This document shows, one piece after another, positions 43,769 to 52,893 of a stretch of 53,547 bases of DNA. The translations under genes and the position numbers were made by a program. The stretch is from assembly GCA_027592785.1 (NCBI GenBank), contig JAQCLD010000017.1:1-53547 (forward strand), read 5' to 3'. The DNA comes from Acidobacteriota bacterium. GTDB lineage: Bacteria; Acidobacteriota; Terriglobia; Bryobacterales; UBA6623. A model generated the notes under the pieces. It worked only from the letters and a program-made list of their open reading frames with translations. It was not told the origin of the DNA and did not search any database. Within the stretch, counting starts at the first letter, position 1, and the number at the start of each line of letters is the position of its first letter.

Positions 43769-44542
43769 ATGCATCGCTTAATTCTGATTGCTTGCTTATT
43801 CGCCGCCGTCGGCCTGGGAGCTGACCGCGGACCGCAGGAACGAGATCTCGCAAACGTCTTCATCGGCGACATTCTGCCGCAAATCGCGGTCGGCGGCGCC
43901 TGGTCCACGGAAATCCAAGTGATGAACGCCAGGTTTGACGACGTAGCCGAATCATTCACCATTCGCTTCTTGGACGAGAACGGCAACGCGATGGCGCTTC
44001 CGGTGGTCGGCCAGGGAATGCAAACCAGTGTTTCGGGAGTGGTGCAGCCGCGCGGCGTCGCTTTTTTTGAGCTGGCTGGCGGAGCCAGTACGCTTGTGGG
44101 CGCCGCTTTGGCCGAATCGGGAACGTCGGGCGGAGTGGTGATGAACGCCGTGCTGACCAAAAAGGTGGACGGACGGCCGGATTTCCAAGCTTCAGTACCC
44201 AGCACTGATCGCTTCGGAACGAACTTCCAGTTTCCGTTTCGCAACGATGGACCGTACACCACAACTGTGGCGTTTCTTTCCAATGCGGATCAAACTCTGA
44301 CGGCGATAGCGCGCGACGCCGCCGGAATCGAACTCTGTCGGGTAGAGCAGCAGATGACCGCTGGCCAACACGTGTCCTTTCTGGTCTCCGATCTAGCTTG
44401 GCTGCCTTGCACGGCCGACGCCCAAGGCGTCATCGAGATCGTACCCGCCGAAGGCGGATCAGGCACCATGATTGCCTTCCTGTTCAACGATCAAGGGGCC
44501 TTCACCACGCAAATCCCGTTCGAGATCGGTCCCGACGAGTAG
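43769..44542 (+). CDS. Secreted beta-rich hypothetical protein
   Basis: The 257-residue protein has a signal peptide (about residues 1-17) and then two similar beta-rich halves (LPQIAVGGAWSTEIQVMNAR, then FPFRNDGPYTTTVAFLSNAD). I know this pattern of secreted surface proteins in Acidobacteriota but not a function; it may bind another surface component. GGAGAG precedes the ATG. It is a single gene, between cyclophilin and gph, with a small hairpin after its stop. Confidence 0.65.
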   Translation: MHRLILIACLFAAVGLGADRGPQERDLANVFIGDILPQIAVGGAWSTEIQVMNARFDDVAESFTIRFLDENGNAMALPVVGQGMQTSVSGVVQPRGVAFFELAGGASTLVGAALAESGTSGGVVMNAVLTKKVDGRPDFQASVPSTDRFGTNFQFPFRNDGPYTTTVAFLSNADQTLTAIARDAAGIELCRVEQQMTAGQHVSFLVSDLAWLPCTADAQGVIEIVPAEGGSGTMIAFLFNDQGAFTTQIPFEIGPDE

Positions 44543-44578
44543 AGCCGCTTCGAACGCGGTGATGCGCCTCCAGCAGCA

Positions 44579-44597
44579 GCGCTAGAGAGGATAGCGC
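44579..44597. terminator. Weak hairpin between converging genes
   Basis: GCGCTA-GAGAGGA-TAGCGC is a perfect 6-bp stem between the secreted protein gene and gph, 3 bases before the gph stop codon. There is no T-tract on either strand, so its terminator role is doubtful. Confidence 0.3.
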
Positions 44598-44599
44598 CG

Positions 44600-45265
44600 C
44601 TAGGCGGCCTCAATCACCAGGCCAAGGTGAGCGGCCAGCTCGGGCATCGCGTCGACCAGGATGTCGGGCGGATGGGTCTTCAGCGACTCGGGCCGCAGCC
44701 CATAGGTCACGCCGCAACTCTTCGCGCCGGAGTTCACAGCGGTGAGGATGTCGACGGAGCTATCACCGACCATGAGCGTCCGCTCGGATTCGACCTCTGC
44801 TTCGTCCATCAAGCGGCAAAGGCCCTCCGGGTCGGGCTTCTTCTGGTCGAAGGTATCCCCGCCGTAGATCTGGAAGAAATAATCGGGCAATTCGAGGCCG
44901 TCAATGATGCGTCGGCTGAAGCGCTCGGGCTTGTTGGTGAGAACAGCCATCTTCTTTCCGGCGGAGCGGAATACGTCCAGGGACTCCAGCACGCCCGGAT
45001 ACAGCCGCGTGTTGTCGAGCATGTGGTCGCTGTAATATTCGAGGAATAACTGCAGGGCGTCATCGGCGTCGGATCGAGGTGCACCCTTGCCGAGTGACCG
45101 CTTGATCAACATGGGAGCGCCGTCGCCGACATAGCTGAAGATCGTCTCGTGCTCCAACTCGGGATAGCCCACTTGGAGGCAGGCGGCGTTGACGGATAAC
45201 GCCAGATCGAGGGCGGAATCGATTAGCGTCCCGTCGAGATCGAATACCAACAAATCGAACGACAT
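44600..45265 (-). CDS. gph: HAD-type phosphoglycolate phosphatase
   Basis: The 221-residue HAD hydrolase has DLDGTLIDS (nucleophile Asp9, Asp11), VLTNKPERF with the motif-II Thr, KKPDPEGL with the motif-III Lys and MVGDSSVDILTA. Gph-type enzymes remove phosphate from 2-phosphoglycolate formed by oxygenation or DNA repair. Substrate remains an inference, since other HADs look alike. The ATG at 45265 matches the family start; upstream codons run through the divergent CHAD gene. A TAGACT box lies 8 bases before the ATG. Confidence 0.82.
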   Translation of the reverse strand: MSFDLLVFDLDGTLIDSALDLALSVNAACLQVGYPELEHETIFSYVGDGAPMLIKRSLGKGAPRSDADDALQLFLEYYSDHMLDNTRLYPGVLESLDVFRSAGKKMAVLTNKPERFSRRIIDGLELPDYFFQIYGGDTFDQKKPDPEGLCRLMDEAEVESERTLMVGDSSVDILTAVNSGAKSCGVTYGLRPESLKTHPPDILVDAMPELAAHLGLVIEAA

Positions 45266-45273
45266 AAACTTCA

Positions 45274-45279
45274 AGTCTA
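45274..45279 (-). promoter_or_regulatory. -10 box TAGACT before gph
   Basis: On the minus strand TAGACT ends 8 bases before the gph ATG, with no Shine-Dalgarno sequence. It and the TAGTAT box on the other strand form a compact divergent promoter pair. Confidence 0.4.
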
Positions 45280-45325
45280 GCAACGGACGGCATCGCGGTC
45301 GGAGCCGGGAACTCGCGCCTCCTGG

Positions 45326-45331
45326 TAGTAT
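45326..45331 (+). promoter_or_regulatory. -10 box TAGTAT before the CHAD gene
   Basis: TAGTAT ends 9 bases before the ATG at 45341. TATTGT (45329-45334) is an overlapping alternative. No Shine-Dalgarno sequence is present, so a leaderless transcript is likely. Confidence 0.4.
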
Positions 45332-45340
45332 TGTCAGCAG

Positions 45341-46285
45341 ATGGCGACGCCGATTTCGAGCGATGTGGGCGCCAACCAGCGGCTTTCTGAGTACGCGGCG
45401 AGGGTCGTTGCGCGCCGCGCCGAGAGGCTGGCATTTTTCGTCGAACGCGCGTCCCGCACCACCAGCGAAGACGTCGTACATAGACTGCGCGTCGCGGCCA
45501 GGCGCTTGGGCAGCGCTCTCGATGCGTTTGCCGATCATTTCCCCGCCAGCGGAACGGCCAAAGTAGGCAAGCAGGCTAAACATTTGCGCAGCGGCGCAGG
45601 CAGCGTGAGGGATCACGACATCGCCTTGGCGTTGGCTGCCGAAGTTGGTCTAGAGTTATCGGAAAAAGCCGGTGCCCGCATCCAAGGGGAACGCGATGAA
45701 GCAAGCGGGGATCTGCGCCGCCGGTTGGCGCGCCTGCGAGGCAGATCGCCGGGAGCGGAATGGGCCCATGCGCTGCGCCTAACCGGTAAGGGTCGGGGCG
45801 GCGCGGTCGGCCCGACCGCGGCAAGCTATGCCGCCGCTCTGCTGCCGCGCATGGCCAACGAATTCTTCCAAATCGGGCACGAGGCAGCTGCTCCTGCCGC
45901 GACCATTGAGAGTTTGCACGCGTTCCGGATCCTCGGCAAACGCTTCCGTTACACGCTAGAGATCTTCGCACCCTGTTACGGCGATGGGCTGCAGGACGCG
46001 CTTCAGTTGATGCGAGGCGTCCAGGACATTCTGGGCATGGTCAACGACTGCGACACGGCCGGCAGGATTCTCACCAAAGCGGTCAGCCGCGGCCAGCGCG
46101 AGCAGGTGCAAGCCCTGTTGAACCAACGACAGGCCGCCCTGATCGAGAATTTCAGAAGCCATTGGAACGAGGCGTTCGCCGCCGAAAGCGAATGCCGCGT
46201 CTGGATGCAGATGTTGGCCAAGCCCGCGTTTGCGCCGGCGAGTGAAACGCGGGAAAATCCGTTCGAAGAGTCCACTGCTTCCTAG
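45341..46285 (+). CDS. CHAD-domain protein
   Basis: The 314-residue protein has the conserved-histidine alpha-helical (CHAD) domain: VVHRLRVAARRLGSAL, LRSGAGSVRDHDIALA, a second half with LHAFRILGKRFRYTLEIF and LQLMRGVQDILGMVND. CHAD proteins are helical bundles that bind inorganic polyphosphate through Arg/Lys and His residues. No triphosphate tunnel (CYTH) partner is fused or adjacent. It is divergent from gph with 75 bases between. Confidence 0.85.
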   Translation: MATPISSDVGANQRLSEYAARVVARRAERLAFFVERASRTTSEDVVHRLRVAARRLGSALDAFADHFPASGTAKVGKQAKHLRSGAGSVRDHDIALALAAEVGLELSEKAGARIQGERDEASGDLRRRLARLRGRSPGAEWAHALRLTGKGRGGAVGPTAASYAAALLPRMANEFFQIGHEAAAPAATIESLHAFRILGKRFRYTLEIFAPCYGDGLQDALQLMRGVQDILGMVNDCDTAGRILTKAVSRGQREQVQALLNQRQAALIENFRSHWNEAFAAESECRVWMQMLAKPAFAPASETRENPFEESTAS

Positions 46286-46429
46286 CGGCCTCCCAATAAT
46301 TTCATTCGCTATTCAGAAATAACTTCCCGGATCATTCGCCCCATAGCCTCAACTCACAGTAAGGCTTTCTGCGCTCAGGCGTTGAACAGCGTTCTAAAGT
46401 TCCGGGCGTGGAGCGTTAACCCACACGGA

Positions 46430-47248
46430 TCAAGCCGCGCTCGGTGGCTCTTTCGTGACGCAAACGGCCATGAAAACGCACGTGAACCAACGGGTCGGCA
46501 GGCTCTCGCAACGAGCAAAAAGGTTGAGGTAGGACGAGACGACGCCGTCCGCCGAAGCCCCGAACAGTTTGCGCAGACCGAGCAAAATCAGGGTCGTGAT
46601 CATACGCGGATTGTGGATGAGCGGGCGCCAGGCCTGCGGCCTCAGCCCCGCGTCACGGAGGTCGGCATCGAGCCTGGCGCGCGTCGGCGTATAGCCGAGC
46701 TTGAAAGGCGCGAAGGGCAACCGGAAGAGCGCGTAAAGCGGAAAGTAACCGGGGTTCCAAGGGTTATCGATGGTCAAGATCATACGCCCTTTCGGGTCGA
46801 GGACGCGGGCTAACTCGCGGATCGACTCCACGAATTCGGCACGCGTCTCGAAGTGGTCTAACGTTGATGTGGAGATGATCAGCTCGAGGCTGTCCGAGGC
46901 GAAGGGCAGATTCCTGGCGTCTGCGTTGAGGAATTGCGGCGCCTCGCCCTGATAGCGCCGTTGCGCCTTGGCGACAGTGCGTAATTCGACGTCGAAGCCG
47001 AGCGAGAGTCTCTGTCCCAGCTTGACGTTGGGCAAGACTGCATCCTGATTGTTGGCCTCTTCGAAGACGTCCGTCTTGACCACGGTCTGCGGACGCAGAT
47101 CGGGGGCCCAGTCCCGCACTAACTCCAAGTGGACGTTTCGCTTTTGCAGCGCCGCTAAGGGGTCGAGGTACCAGGAGTCGGAGTCAGCGGGTTGCGCGAA
47201 GCCCTGGGCGGCGGATCCCCGGTTCAGAGCCGTCTGGTCTTCGGGCAC
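46430..47248 (-). CDS. Class I SAM-dependent methyltransferase
   Basis: The 272-residue protein has a Rossmann methyltransferase core; the best motif is FLNADARNLPFASDSLELIISTSTLDHF, with the acidic loop and hydrophobic strand 4 of Methyltransf_11. The GFDVEL region takes the place of motif I. The C-terminus has a hydrophobic part (FPLYALFRLPFAPF) that may contact lipids. Start is uncertain: GTG 47248 has GGAG 10 bases ahead, while TTG 47317 would overlap the dnaE2 stop as TTGA. It follows the mutasome genes on the same strand. Substrate unknown. Confidence 0.72.
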   Translation of the reverse strand: MPEDQTALNRGSAAQGFAQPADSDSWYLDPLAALQKRNVHLELVRDWAPDLRPQTVVKTDVFEEANNQDAVLPNVKLGQRLSLGFDVELRTVAKAQRRYQGEAPQFLNADARNLPFASDSLELIISTSTLDHFETRAEFVESIRELARVLDPKGRMILTIDNPWNPGYFPLYALFRLPFAPFKLGYTPTRARLDADLRDAGLRPQAWRPLIHNPRMITTLILLGLRKLFGASADGVVSSYLNLFARCESLPTRWFTCVFMAVCVTKEPPSAA

Positions 47249-47313
47249 GAAACGGCAACTCCAGTGATACGAAACAAGGTCAATTGTACGACACCCGCTC
47301 GAAACGCCTGGGC

Positions 47314-50300
47314 TCAATGAAAGTCATGCGACGCCGGCGCGATGTTGTGCATCTCCAGCGGCATGGCGTCTTCGGCGCGGATATGGATGACGCCGTCTTG
47401 TTTTTGAATCACGCCGTCAATGAGCAGGGCGGGTTCGCTCGTCCACAAGGAGCGATGTTTTTGGAACATCGGCGGGCGCACGACCACGTTCGAAACGCCG
47501 GTTTCGTCTTCCAGGCTGAGGAACACGAAACCCTTAGCCGTCATCGGACGCTGGCGGGTAATCACCATGCCGGCAACGCGAACGGGGCGGCCGTTATCGA
47601 GTGCGTGCAGCCGTGCGGCGGCGACGACGCCGAGTTCGTTGAGTTGAGCTCGCTGGTAATAGAGCGGATGGGGGCCGGTGGTGAGCCCAGCGCCGCGATA
47701 GTCGGCGTCGAGGCGTTCGGTCGGCGTCATCGGGTTGAGCGGAGACGGCTCGTGCGGCTCTTCGAGGTTTTGGAATAGCGGGCCGCGCGAGCGCCAAGCC
47801 TTTTCGACTTGCCAAAGAGCATCGCGGCGATGAACGTCTTCGCCGAGCGAGTTCAGTGCGCCGATCTTGGCCAGGGTCTCCAATTCGCTCTTGCGCAACT
47901 GCGTCCGGCGGGTGAAGTCGTCGATCGAGCGAAACCTTCGCACGGCGCGCTGAGTCACGATGCGAACCGCGGAGGCCGTGGTAATCCCGGAAACATAATT
48001 CAGGCCAATGCGGATGCGCTCATCCGTCTCCACCCGACAACGCAAGTCAGACACGGCAACATCGATCGGCTTCACGCGAATGCCGTGGCGTTGCGCATCT
48101 TGGACCAGCGTCGCGGGACTGTAGAAGCCCATCGGTTGAGCGTTGAGCAGCGATACGTAGAACGCCGCCGGGTAATGCGCCTTCAGATAAGAGCTCGAGT
48201 AGGCGATCAGCGCGAAGCTGGCCGAGTGTGACTCGGGAAAACCAAACAGCGCAAAGGATGTGACGGCTTTGACGATCTTCTCTTGCCCCTCGCCCTGAAT
48301 GCCGTTGGCGTGCAATCCCCTACGCAGTTTGCCCTCGATCAGCTTCATGCGTTCAACAGAACGCTTAAAGCCGATAGCCCGGCGGAGTTCTTCGGCTTCG
48401 CCTCCTGTGAAGCTGGCGGCGATCATCACCATGCGCAGCAGTTGCTCTTGGAACAACGGCACGCCGAGCGTTCGCTTCAGCACGGGAATCAGCGACGGGT
48501 GCGGATACGTAACGGCCTCTCGTCCCAGCCGGCGCCGCAAGAAAGGGTGCGCCATATCGCCTGCAATCGGGCCAGGGCGAATGATGGCGACTTGCACGAC
48601 GAGGTCGTAAAAGCAGGCAGGCTTCATGCGCGGCAGCGTGGCCATCTGCGCCCGCGATTCGATCTGGAAAGAGCCGACCGTATCGGCCGCCTGAATCATC
48701 TGGTAAGTCTTCTCGTCGTTGGGCGGGACGTGAGCGATGTCGAAATCGGCGCCCCGGCTGTTGATGATCGTGATGCACTCCTCAAGCGCATTGAGCATGC
48801 CGAGTCCGAGCAGATCGACTTTGACGATGCCCAGATCGGCGCAATCTTCTTTGTCCCATTGCACGATGCGGCGGTCGGGCATGCGCGCGTTTTCAAGCGG
48901 GACGACGCTGTCGAGTTCCCCTTGGCAGATCACCATGCCGCCAGGGTGTTGCGAGAGGTGTCGCGGCAGATTCTTGATTTCGTGCGTGAGTCGGGCCAGA
49001 TGCTGGAAGCGCGATTGTGTCGGATCAAAACCGGCCATGCGAATCTGCTCTCCAGTATGCCTCCCGTCATCAGTGGCGTCCATGTAGTGAATGCACTTGG
49101 ATAAGCGCTCGATGCTTTCTTCAGAAAAGCTGAGCGTCTTGGCGATTTCGCGCACAGCGCTTTTGTCGCGGTACGAAATCACCGTGGCCGTCATCGCCGC
49201 ACCGTATTTGCCATAGCGTTCGTAGACGTACTGGATGGCCATCTCACGCTTCTCCCCCGAGGGAAAGTCAATATCGATGTCCGGCCATTCGCCGCGCTCT
49301 TCTGAGAGAAACCTTTCGAACAGCAGCTCCATCTCGACCGAGTCGACCGCCGTTATTCCGAGGGCGTAACAGACAGCGCTGTTAGCGGCCGAACCGCGGC
49401 CCTGGCACAGGATGTTGTTGCGTTTGGCGAACTGCGTGATGTCCCAAACGATCAGGAAGTAGCCTTCGAGTTGGAGTTTCTGGATGACGTTGAGCTCGTG
49501 TGCGATTTGACGATAAGCGCGCTTTTGGTGAGCCTTGTCGCGGTAGCGTTCGGCGGCGCCTTGCAAGGTAATCTGCCGCAGGTAAGACGTAGCGATTTCG
49601 CCGGGCGGCAACGGATAGCGCGGAAACTGATAGCCCAGATCGTGCAGGGTGAATTGCAAACGCCGGCTCAACTCAGCAGAGTTCTGCACCGCTTCGGGAA
49701 CGTCGCGAAACAGCCGTGTCATCTCGACCGGCGATTTCAGATGCCGCTCGGCGTTCGATTCCAATAGTCGTCCAGCAAGGTCGAGCGTCGTCTTGTGACG
49801 GATACACGTCAGAGCGTCGAACAACTGGCGCGAGGATTGCCGGGCGTAGCGCACGCCATTCACTGCCAGCAGCGGCAACCGATGATGGCCGGCGAAGTCC
49901 AGGCGCGCTTGGTTGGCTGCTTCTTGTTGATCGCGGAAGTGCCGTTGGAGTTCGACGTAGGCGTTTTGCGGCTTGAAGATCGAGAGGATGCGGTCGCCGT
50001 CGCGAATATCGTCGATCAACGCGACCAGGCCTCCGGCATAGGTTTCAACGTCATCCCATCGCGCTCTGCCCTGCCCTTTTGGTCCGCTCAGATGCATGCG
50101 CGTCAGCAGGCGGCAAAGGTTTTGGTAACCGAGACGATTTTCGACCAGGACGGTGAGACGGCGCTCGCTCTCCATCGAAATCTCGCAGCCGATGATCGGA
50201 TGCAGTCCTGCGGCTTTCGCTGCTTGATAGAAACGCGGCGCACCGGACACGCCGTCGCGATCACACAGGGCGACCGCTTCATAGCCCAACTCCTGCGCGC

Positions 50301-50376
50301 GGCCGACGAGATCTTCCGGCAGCGACGCTCCTTCTAAAAAGCTGAAGGCGCTCGCCGCATGCAACTCGGCGTACAT
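47314..50376 (-). CDS. dnaE2: Error-prone DNA polymerase DnaE2 (ImuC)
   Basis: The 1020-residue C-family polymerase has an N-terminal PHP domain (MYAELHAASAFSFLEGAS), the palm Asp pair in EWPDIDIDFPSGEKR near residue 365, GRGSAANSAVCYALG, and an OB domain. It is shorter than replicative DnaE and lacks its C-terminal clamp/tau end, as expected of DnaE2. In other bacteria it does translesion synthesis with ImuA and ImuB, raising mutation after damage. It starts 3 bases after imuB on the same strand and is the third gene of imuA-imuB-dnaE2. Confidence 0.94.
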   Translation of the reverse strand: MYAELHAASAFSFLEGASLPEDLVGRAQELGYEAVALCDRDGVSGAPRFYQAAKAAGLHPIIGCEISMESERRLTVLVENRLGYQNLCRLLTRMHLSGPKGQGRARWDDVETYAGGLVALIDDIRDGDRILSIFKPQNAYVELQRHFRDQQEAANQARLDFAGHHRLPLLAVNGVRYARQSSRQLFDALTCIRHKTTLDLAGRLLESNAERHLKSPVEMTRLFRDVPEAVQNSAELSRRLQFTLHDLGYQFPRYPLPPGEIATSYLRQITLQGAAERYRDKAHQKRAYRQIAHELNVIQKLQLEGYFLIVWDITQFAKRNNILCQGRGSAANSAVCYALGITAVDSVEMELLFERFLSEERGEWPDIDIDFPSGEKREMAIQYVYERYGKYGAAMTATVISYRDKSAVREIAKTLSFSEESIERLSKCIHYMDATDDGRHTGEQIRMAGFDPTQSRFQHLARLTHEIKNLPRHLSQHPGGMVICQGELDSVVPLENARMPDRRIVQWDKEDCADLGIVKVDLLGLGMLNALEECITIINSRGADFDIAHVPPNDEKTYQMIQAADTVGSFQIESRAQMATLPRMKPACFYDLVVQVAIIRPGPIAGDMAHPFLRRRLGREAVTYPHPSLIPVLKRTLGVPLFQEQLLRMVMIAASFTGGEAEELRRAIGFKRSVERMKLIEGKLRRGLHANGIQGEGQEKIVKAVTSFALFGFPESHSASFALIAYSSSYLKAHYPAAFYVSLLNAQPMGFYSPATLVQDAQRHGIRVKPIDVAVSDLRCRVETDERIRIGLNYVSGITTASAVRIVTQRAVRRFRSIDDFTRRTQLRKSELETLAKIGALNSLGEDVHRRDALWQVEKAWRSRGPLFQNLEEPHEPSPLNPMTPTERLDADYRGAGLTTGPHPLYYQRAQLNELGVVAAARLHALDNGRPVRVAGMVITRQRPMTAKGFVFLSLEDETGVSNVVVRPPMFQKHRSLWTSEPALLIDGVIQKQDGVIHIRAEDAMPLEMHNIAPASHDFH

Positions 50377-50379
50377 CGC

Positions 50380-51831
50380 TCAGTCATAGACCCCGACAAG
50401 CCGCCAAGTTTGAGAGTGCAAGATGCAAGAGAGCCGATACAGCCCTTTCGACAACTCCACGTCCCACTCCGCCAAATCCCAACCTTCTTCCAGCCACCAA
50501 TCGCCGTTGACGCGCCACGGTCCCGCACAACGGCGGACGCGCCCGTCGACAATACGGCTGCGGACGTGGGCGGGCTGATTGCTTTCTTCTGTGACCTCCG
50601 CCTCTATGGACGGCCGATAGCAACGAAAGCCAAGAGCGGAGACGATCTGTTGCTGTTTAGCGCCGCCGGGATGGAAGGGCCTGGTGGAGAACACCCGCGG
50701 CTCGTGAGTATCGCGCGCCGCCGGAGCACCGACATTCTCCATACCCATCAGCTCTTTCAGGCGCCCGATCGTGATGGCCAACTTCTCCGGGCTGGGACGT
50801 GCGAGCGAGAACAAGTCGTGCTGCAACTCGCGGCGCGGCACAGGCTTGGCGGCAAGGGTCAGAGCCTCTACGGCCTTTCCCGTCGGATGAGCGCTAAGCT
50901 CCAGACGAATGAGCTTGAGTAAGACGTCGGGATCGGTGAGCGGATGCGACAAAGCCACGCTGCGAGTCGCGCGCGAACCGTCGGAAAGCTTGAAGTCGAG
51001 GGAAATCGCTTCAGCCGCAGAGCCCAAGCTGCGCAGCTTCTTACAAACCTTACGCAGCGGTTCGGCCAGCAGGAAGGACAACGGGTCCAAGTCCGCAACT
51101 TGCCAGTCGAAATCCACGCTCTCTTCAAACTCGTGCGGCGCTTCCCAGGCTGCGAACAGAGAGTCGTCGTCGCCGCGTGCAAGTTTCGCAAGCCGTGCCC
51201 CGCGGTCGCCGAAGCGTGCAGTTAAAGAATCGGCGGAGAGACGCGTGAACTCGCCCACCGTGCGGATGCCCCAGAGTTTGAGGATTCGTTTTTCTTCCGT
51301 TAGCAGCGGAAGGGCAAAGACAGGCAAATGCTGCAAAAACCCAACCGCTTCCCCCGGGTAGATGTGCGTGACGCCTGTTTCCAGCTGCGTCGCCGCTGTG
51401 GCCGCGAAGCGATTCTGGGAAGTTGCGGCATTAGCCGACAAGCCAAGCTGTGCCGCGTAGCGGACGAGTTTTGCGGCTGCCGAATGGGCGTCGGGCACAC
51501 CCGCTAAATCGACGATAAGCAGACCTGGTTCGCGGTCTTCGACGCGCGGCGAAACCAGTTGCGCGGCTTCGAGCAGCTCGCGCTGCGCTTGGTGTTCGGC
51601 CTGCTCGCTACGCGGCTCGGCGGCCAAGATTTGTTGCGGGGATCGCCCTTGCGCTTGACTGAGCGTCATCCCGGCGCGGATGCCGGTTGCGCAAGCCGCG
51701 CCATTGGCTTGATAGACGTATACGTTGGGTCCCGCGCCGCTGAAGACGACGGCGGGCTGCGATCTTTGTCCGCGCAGGACAACGGCGACCGCGAAATCTT
51801 TGACCCGCAAGCAAGCGTAGAGCTTCCTCAC
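50380..51831 (-). CDS. imuB: ImuB, inactive Y-family polymerase homologue
   Basis: The 483-residue protein has the Y-family fold (VDLAG near 108, helix-hairpin-helix KLWGIRTVGEFTRLSADSL at about 185-203) but lacks the catalytic acids; the usual DMDCFFAS reads CLRVKDFAVA. It therefore acts as an adaptor. QHDLF (337-341) is a beta-clamp binding motif, and the C-terminal GPWRVNGDWW and WDVEL and VGVYD sequence is typical of ImuB. It recruits DnaE2 to clamps at lesions. It overlaps imuA by 4 bases and precedes dnaE2 by 3. Confidence 0.92.
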   Translation of the reverse strand: MRKLYACLRVKDFAVAVVLRGQRSQPAVVFSGAGPNVYVYQANGAACATGIRAGMTLSQAQGRSPQQILAAEPRSEQAEHQAQRELLEAAQLVSPRVEDREPGLLIVDLAGVPDAHSAAAKLVRYAAQLGLSANAATSQNRFAATAATQLETGVTHIYPGEAVGFLQHLPVFALPLLTEEKRILKLWGIRTVGEFTRLSADSLTARFGDRGARLAKLARGDDDSLFAAWEAPHEFEESVDFDWQVADLDPLSFLLAEPLRKVCKKLRSLGSAAEAISLDFKLSDGSRATRSVALSHPLTDPDVLLKLIRLELSAHPTGKAVEALTLAAKPVPRRELQHDLFSLARPSPEKLAITIGRLKELMGMENVGAPAARDTHEPRVFSTRPFHPGGAKQQQIVSALGFRCYRPSIEAEVTEESNQPAHVRSRIVDGRVRRCAGPWRVNGDWWLEEGWDLAEWDVELSKGLYRLSCILHSQTWRLVGVYD

Positions 51832-52571
51832 CGCTGCGCCTCCAGTCTGCAGGAGACTTCTTGGCCAAAGCGATTGCGTCGTTGATGCAGCAATCTCGCC
51901 CGCGCCGACAGGCCTGTTAGCCGCAGCGCGGGACCAACAGACCCTCGCCAGCTGATCTGTTCGCGCTCAAGCGAAAGCGACTGCGATGCAACGCTGCCCG
52001 TGACAGGCTCGGCCGAGAGCGTCAGGATCGTTGTGGAACTCTTGGCAATCGTTTGCCGCAAGCCAAACCAAGGGAAGCGCTGTAAGTCGCGCAGTTGCGC
52101 TAGAGACAGTCCGATCAGGTCGAGCACGATCAAACTGAAGCCTCCGGCGGCGGCCGCCAGTTGCGTTGCCTTCCAAGCTTGCGCGGAACGAGCCGAGCGC
52201 CGCTTACGCCAATCGAAGGAGCGCTTCTGGACGCCGCAACGCACCCAAAGCAGATGGTCTAGCTGAACGCCTGCTTGCTCGGCTTGATAGGGGTCAAGGC
52301 TGTCGGAAGCGTCGATATAAGCCGCCTGCTCTCCCTGCCCTGTGACTTGCGCCAGGACAGAGAGAGCCAGCGTCGTGCAGCCGGAGGACGGACCTCCCGA
52401 GCACTCCAGAATCTCCCCACGAGAGACTCCTCCCCCCAACAAAACGTCGATTTCCGGAAAGCCTACAGAGAGCCGCGGAGATTCAAGTTGCTCAAATCGG
52501 GGCTCAGCGGCGCCGAAACCCTGACGCTCTAAAAGAGAGCGCAAATCCGTAACTGTCGAGCTCTGAACCAC
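51828..52571 (-). CDS. imuA: ImuA, RecA-like accessory protein of the mutasome
   Basis: The 247-residue protein has a RecA/SulA-like core. The Walker A region reads GGPSSGCTT (59-67), with Cys65 in place of the invariant lysine. A Walker B strand FSLIVLDL (145-152) follows. In known mutasomes ImuA-type proteins bind RecA filaments and ImuB. GTG is the start at 52571; no Shine-Dalgarno sequence is obvious. It leads the operon. No LexA-type box could be recognised upstream. Confidence 0.82.
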   Translation of the reverse strand: MVQSSTVTDLRSLLERQGFGAAEPRFEQLESPRLSVGFPEIDVLLGGGVSRGEILECSGGPSSGCTTLALSVLAQVTGQGEQAAYIDASDSLDPYQAEQAGVQLDHLLWVRCGVQKRSFDWRKRRSARSAQAWKATQLAAAAGGFSLIVLDLIGLSLAQLRDLQRFPWFGLRQTIAKSSTTILTLSAEPVTGSVASQSLSLEREQISWRGSVGPALRLTGLSARARLLHQRRNRFGQEVSCRLEAQR

Positions 52572-52893
52572 GTGTCGATATTCGCCATTTGTTCGTCTCT
52601 CGATTATGACTCATCCGCGACTGGAGCACAAGCCGTTATCGTGTACTTTCGACCGCGACGGATCACTGCGAGCCTGCGCATTGGCGACGAAGAGCAACGG
52701 AGAGGTTCGTCTCAATCCGCCACCCCCCTGATTCGCCAACAGGGCATGCGGGATGCTTCGAACGCTGGGTCAACCTTGCTCGCAAGGCCAAACCAGTTTG
52801 CGGCAGCTTAACGCCGCCGGGGGGCGAACCTCCTCCCCTCACACATCTCTGTTGTGTGGGTCGTTGCGTCAACTGTATTGGCTTGGCGCGGCG
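52572..52893. other. Intergenic region upstream of imuA, no gene
   Basis: These 322 bases lie between imuA and the epimerase gene, both on the minus strand. I find no credible ORF, no canonical CTGT-N8-ACAG or GAAC-N4-GTTC operator. One CACACA / TGTGTG hairpin (52840-52858) without T-run is present. The imuA promoter must be here. Confidence 0.5.

Noticed and set aside
52572..52893. LexA/SOS operator before imuA
   Set aside because: I searched by eye for CTGT-N8-ACAG, GAAC-N4-GTTC and GTTC-N7-GTTC. CGAACAAATGGCGAA near 52583-52597 on the minus strand is only a half match, so no call is made.
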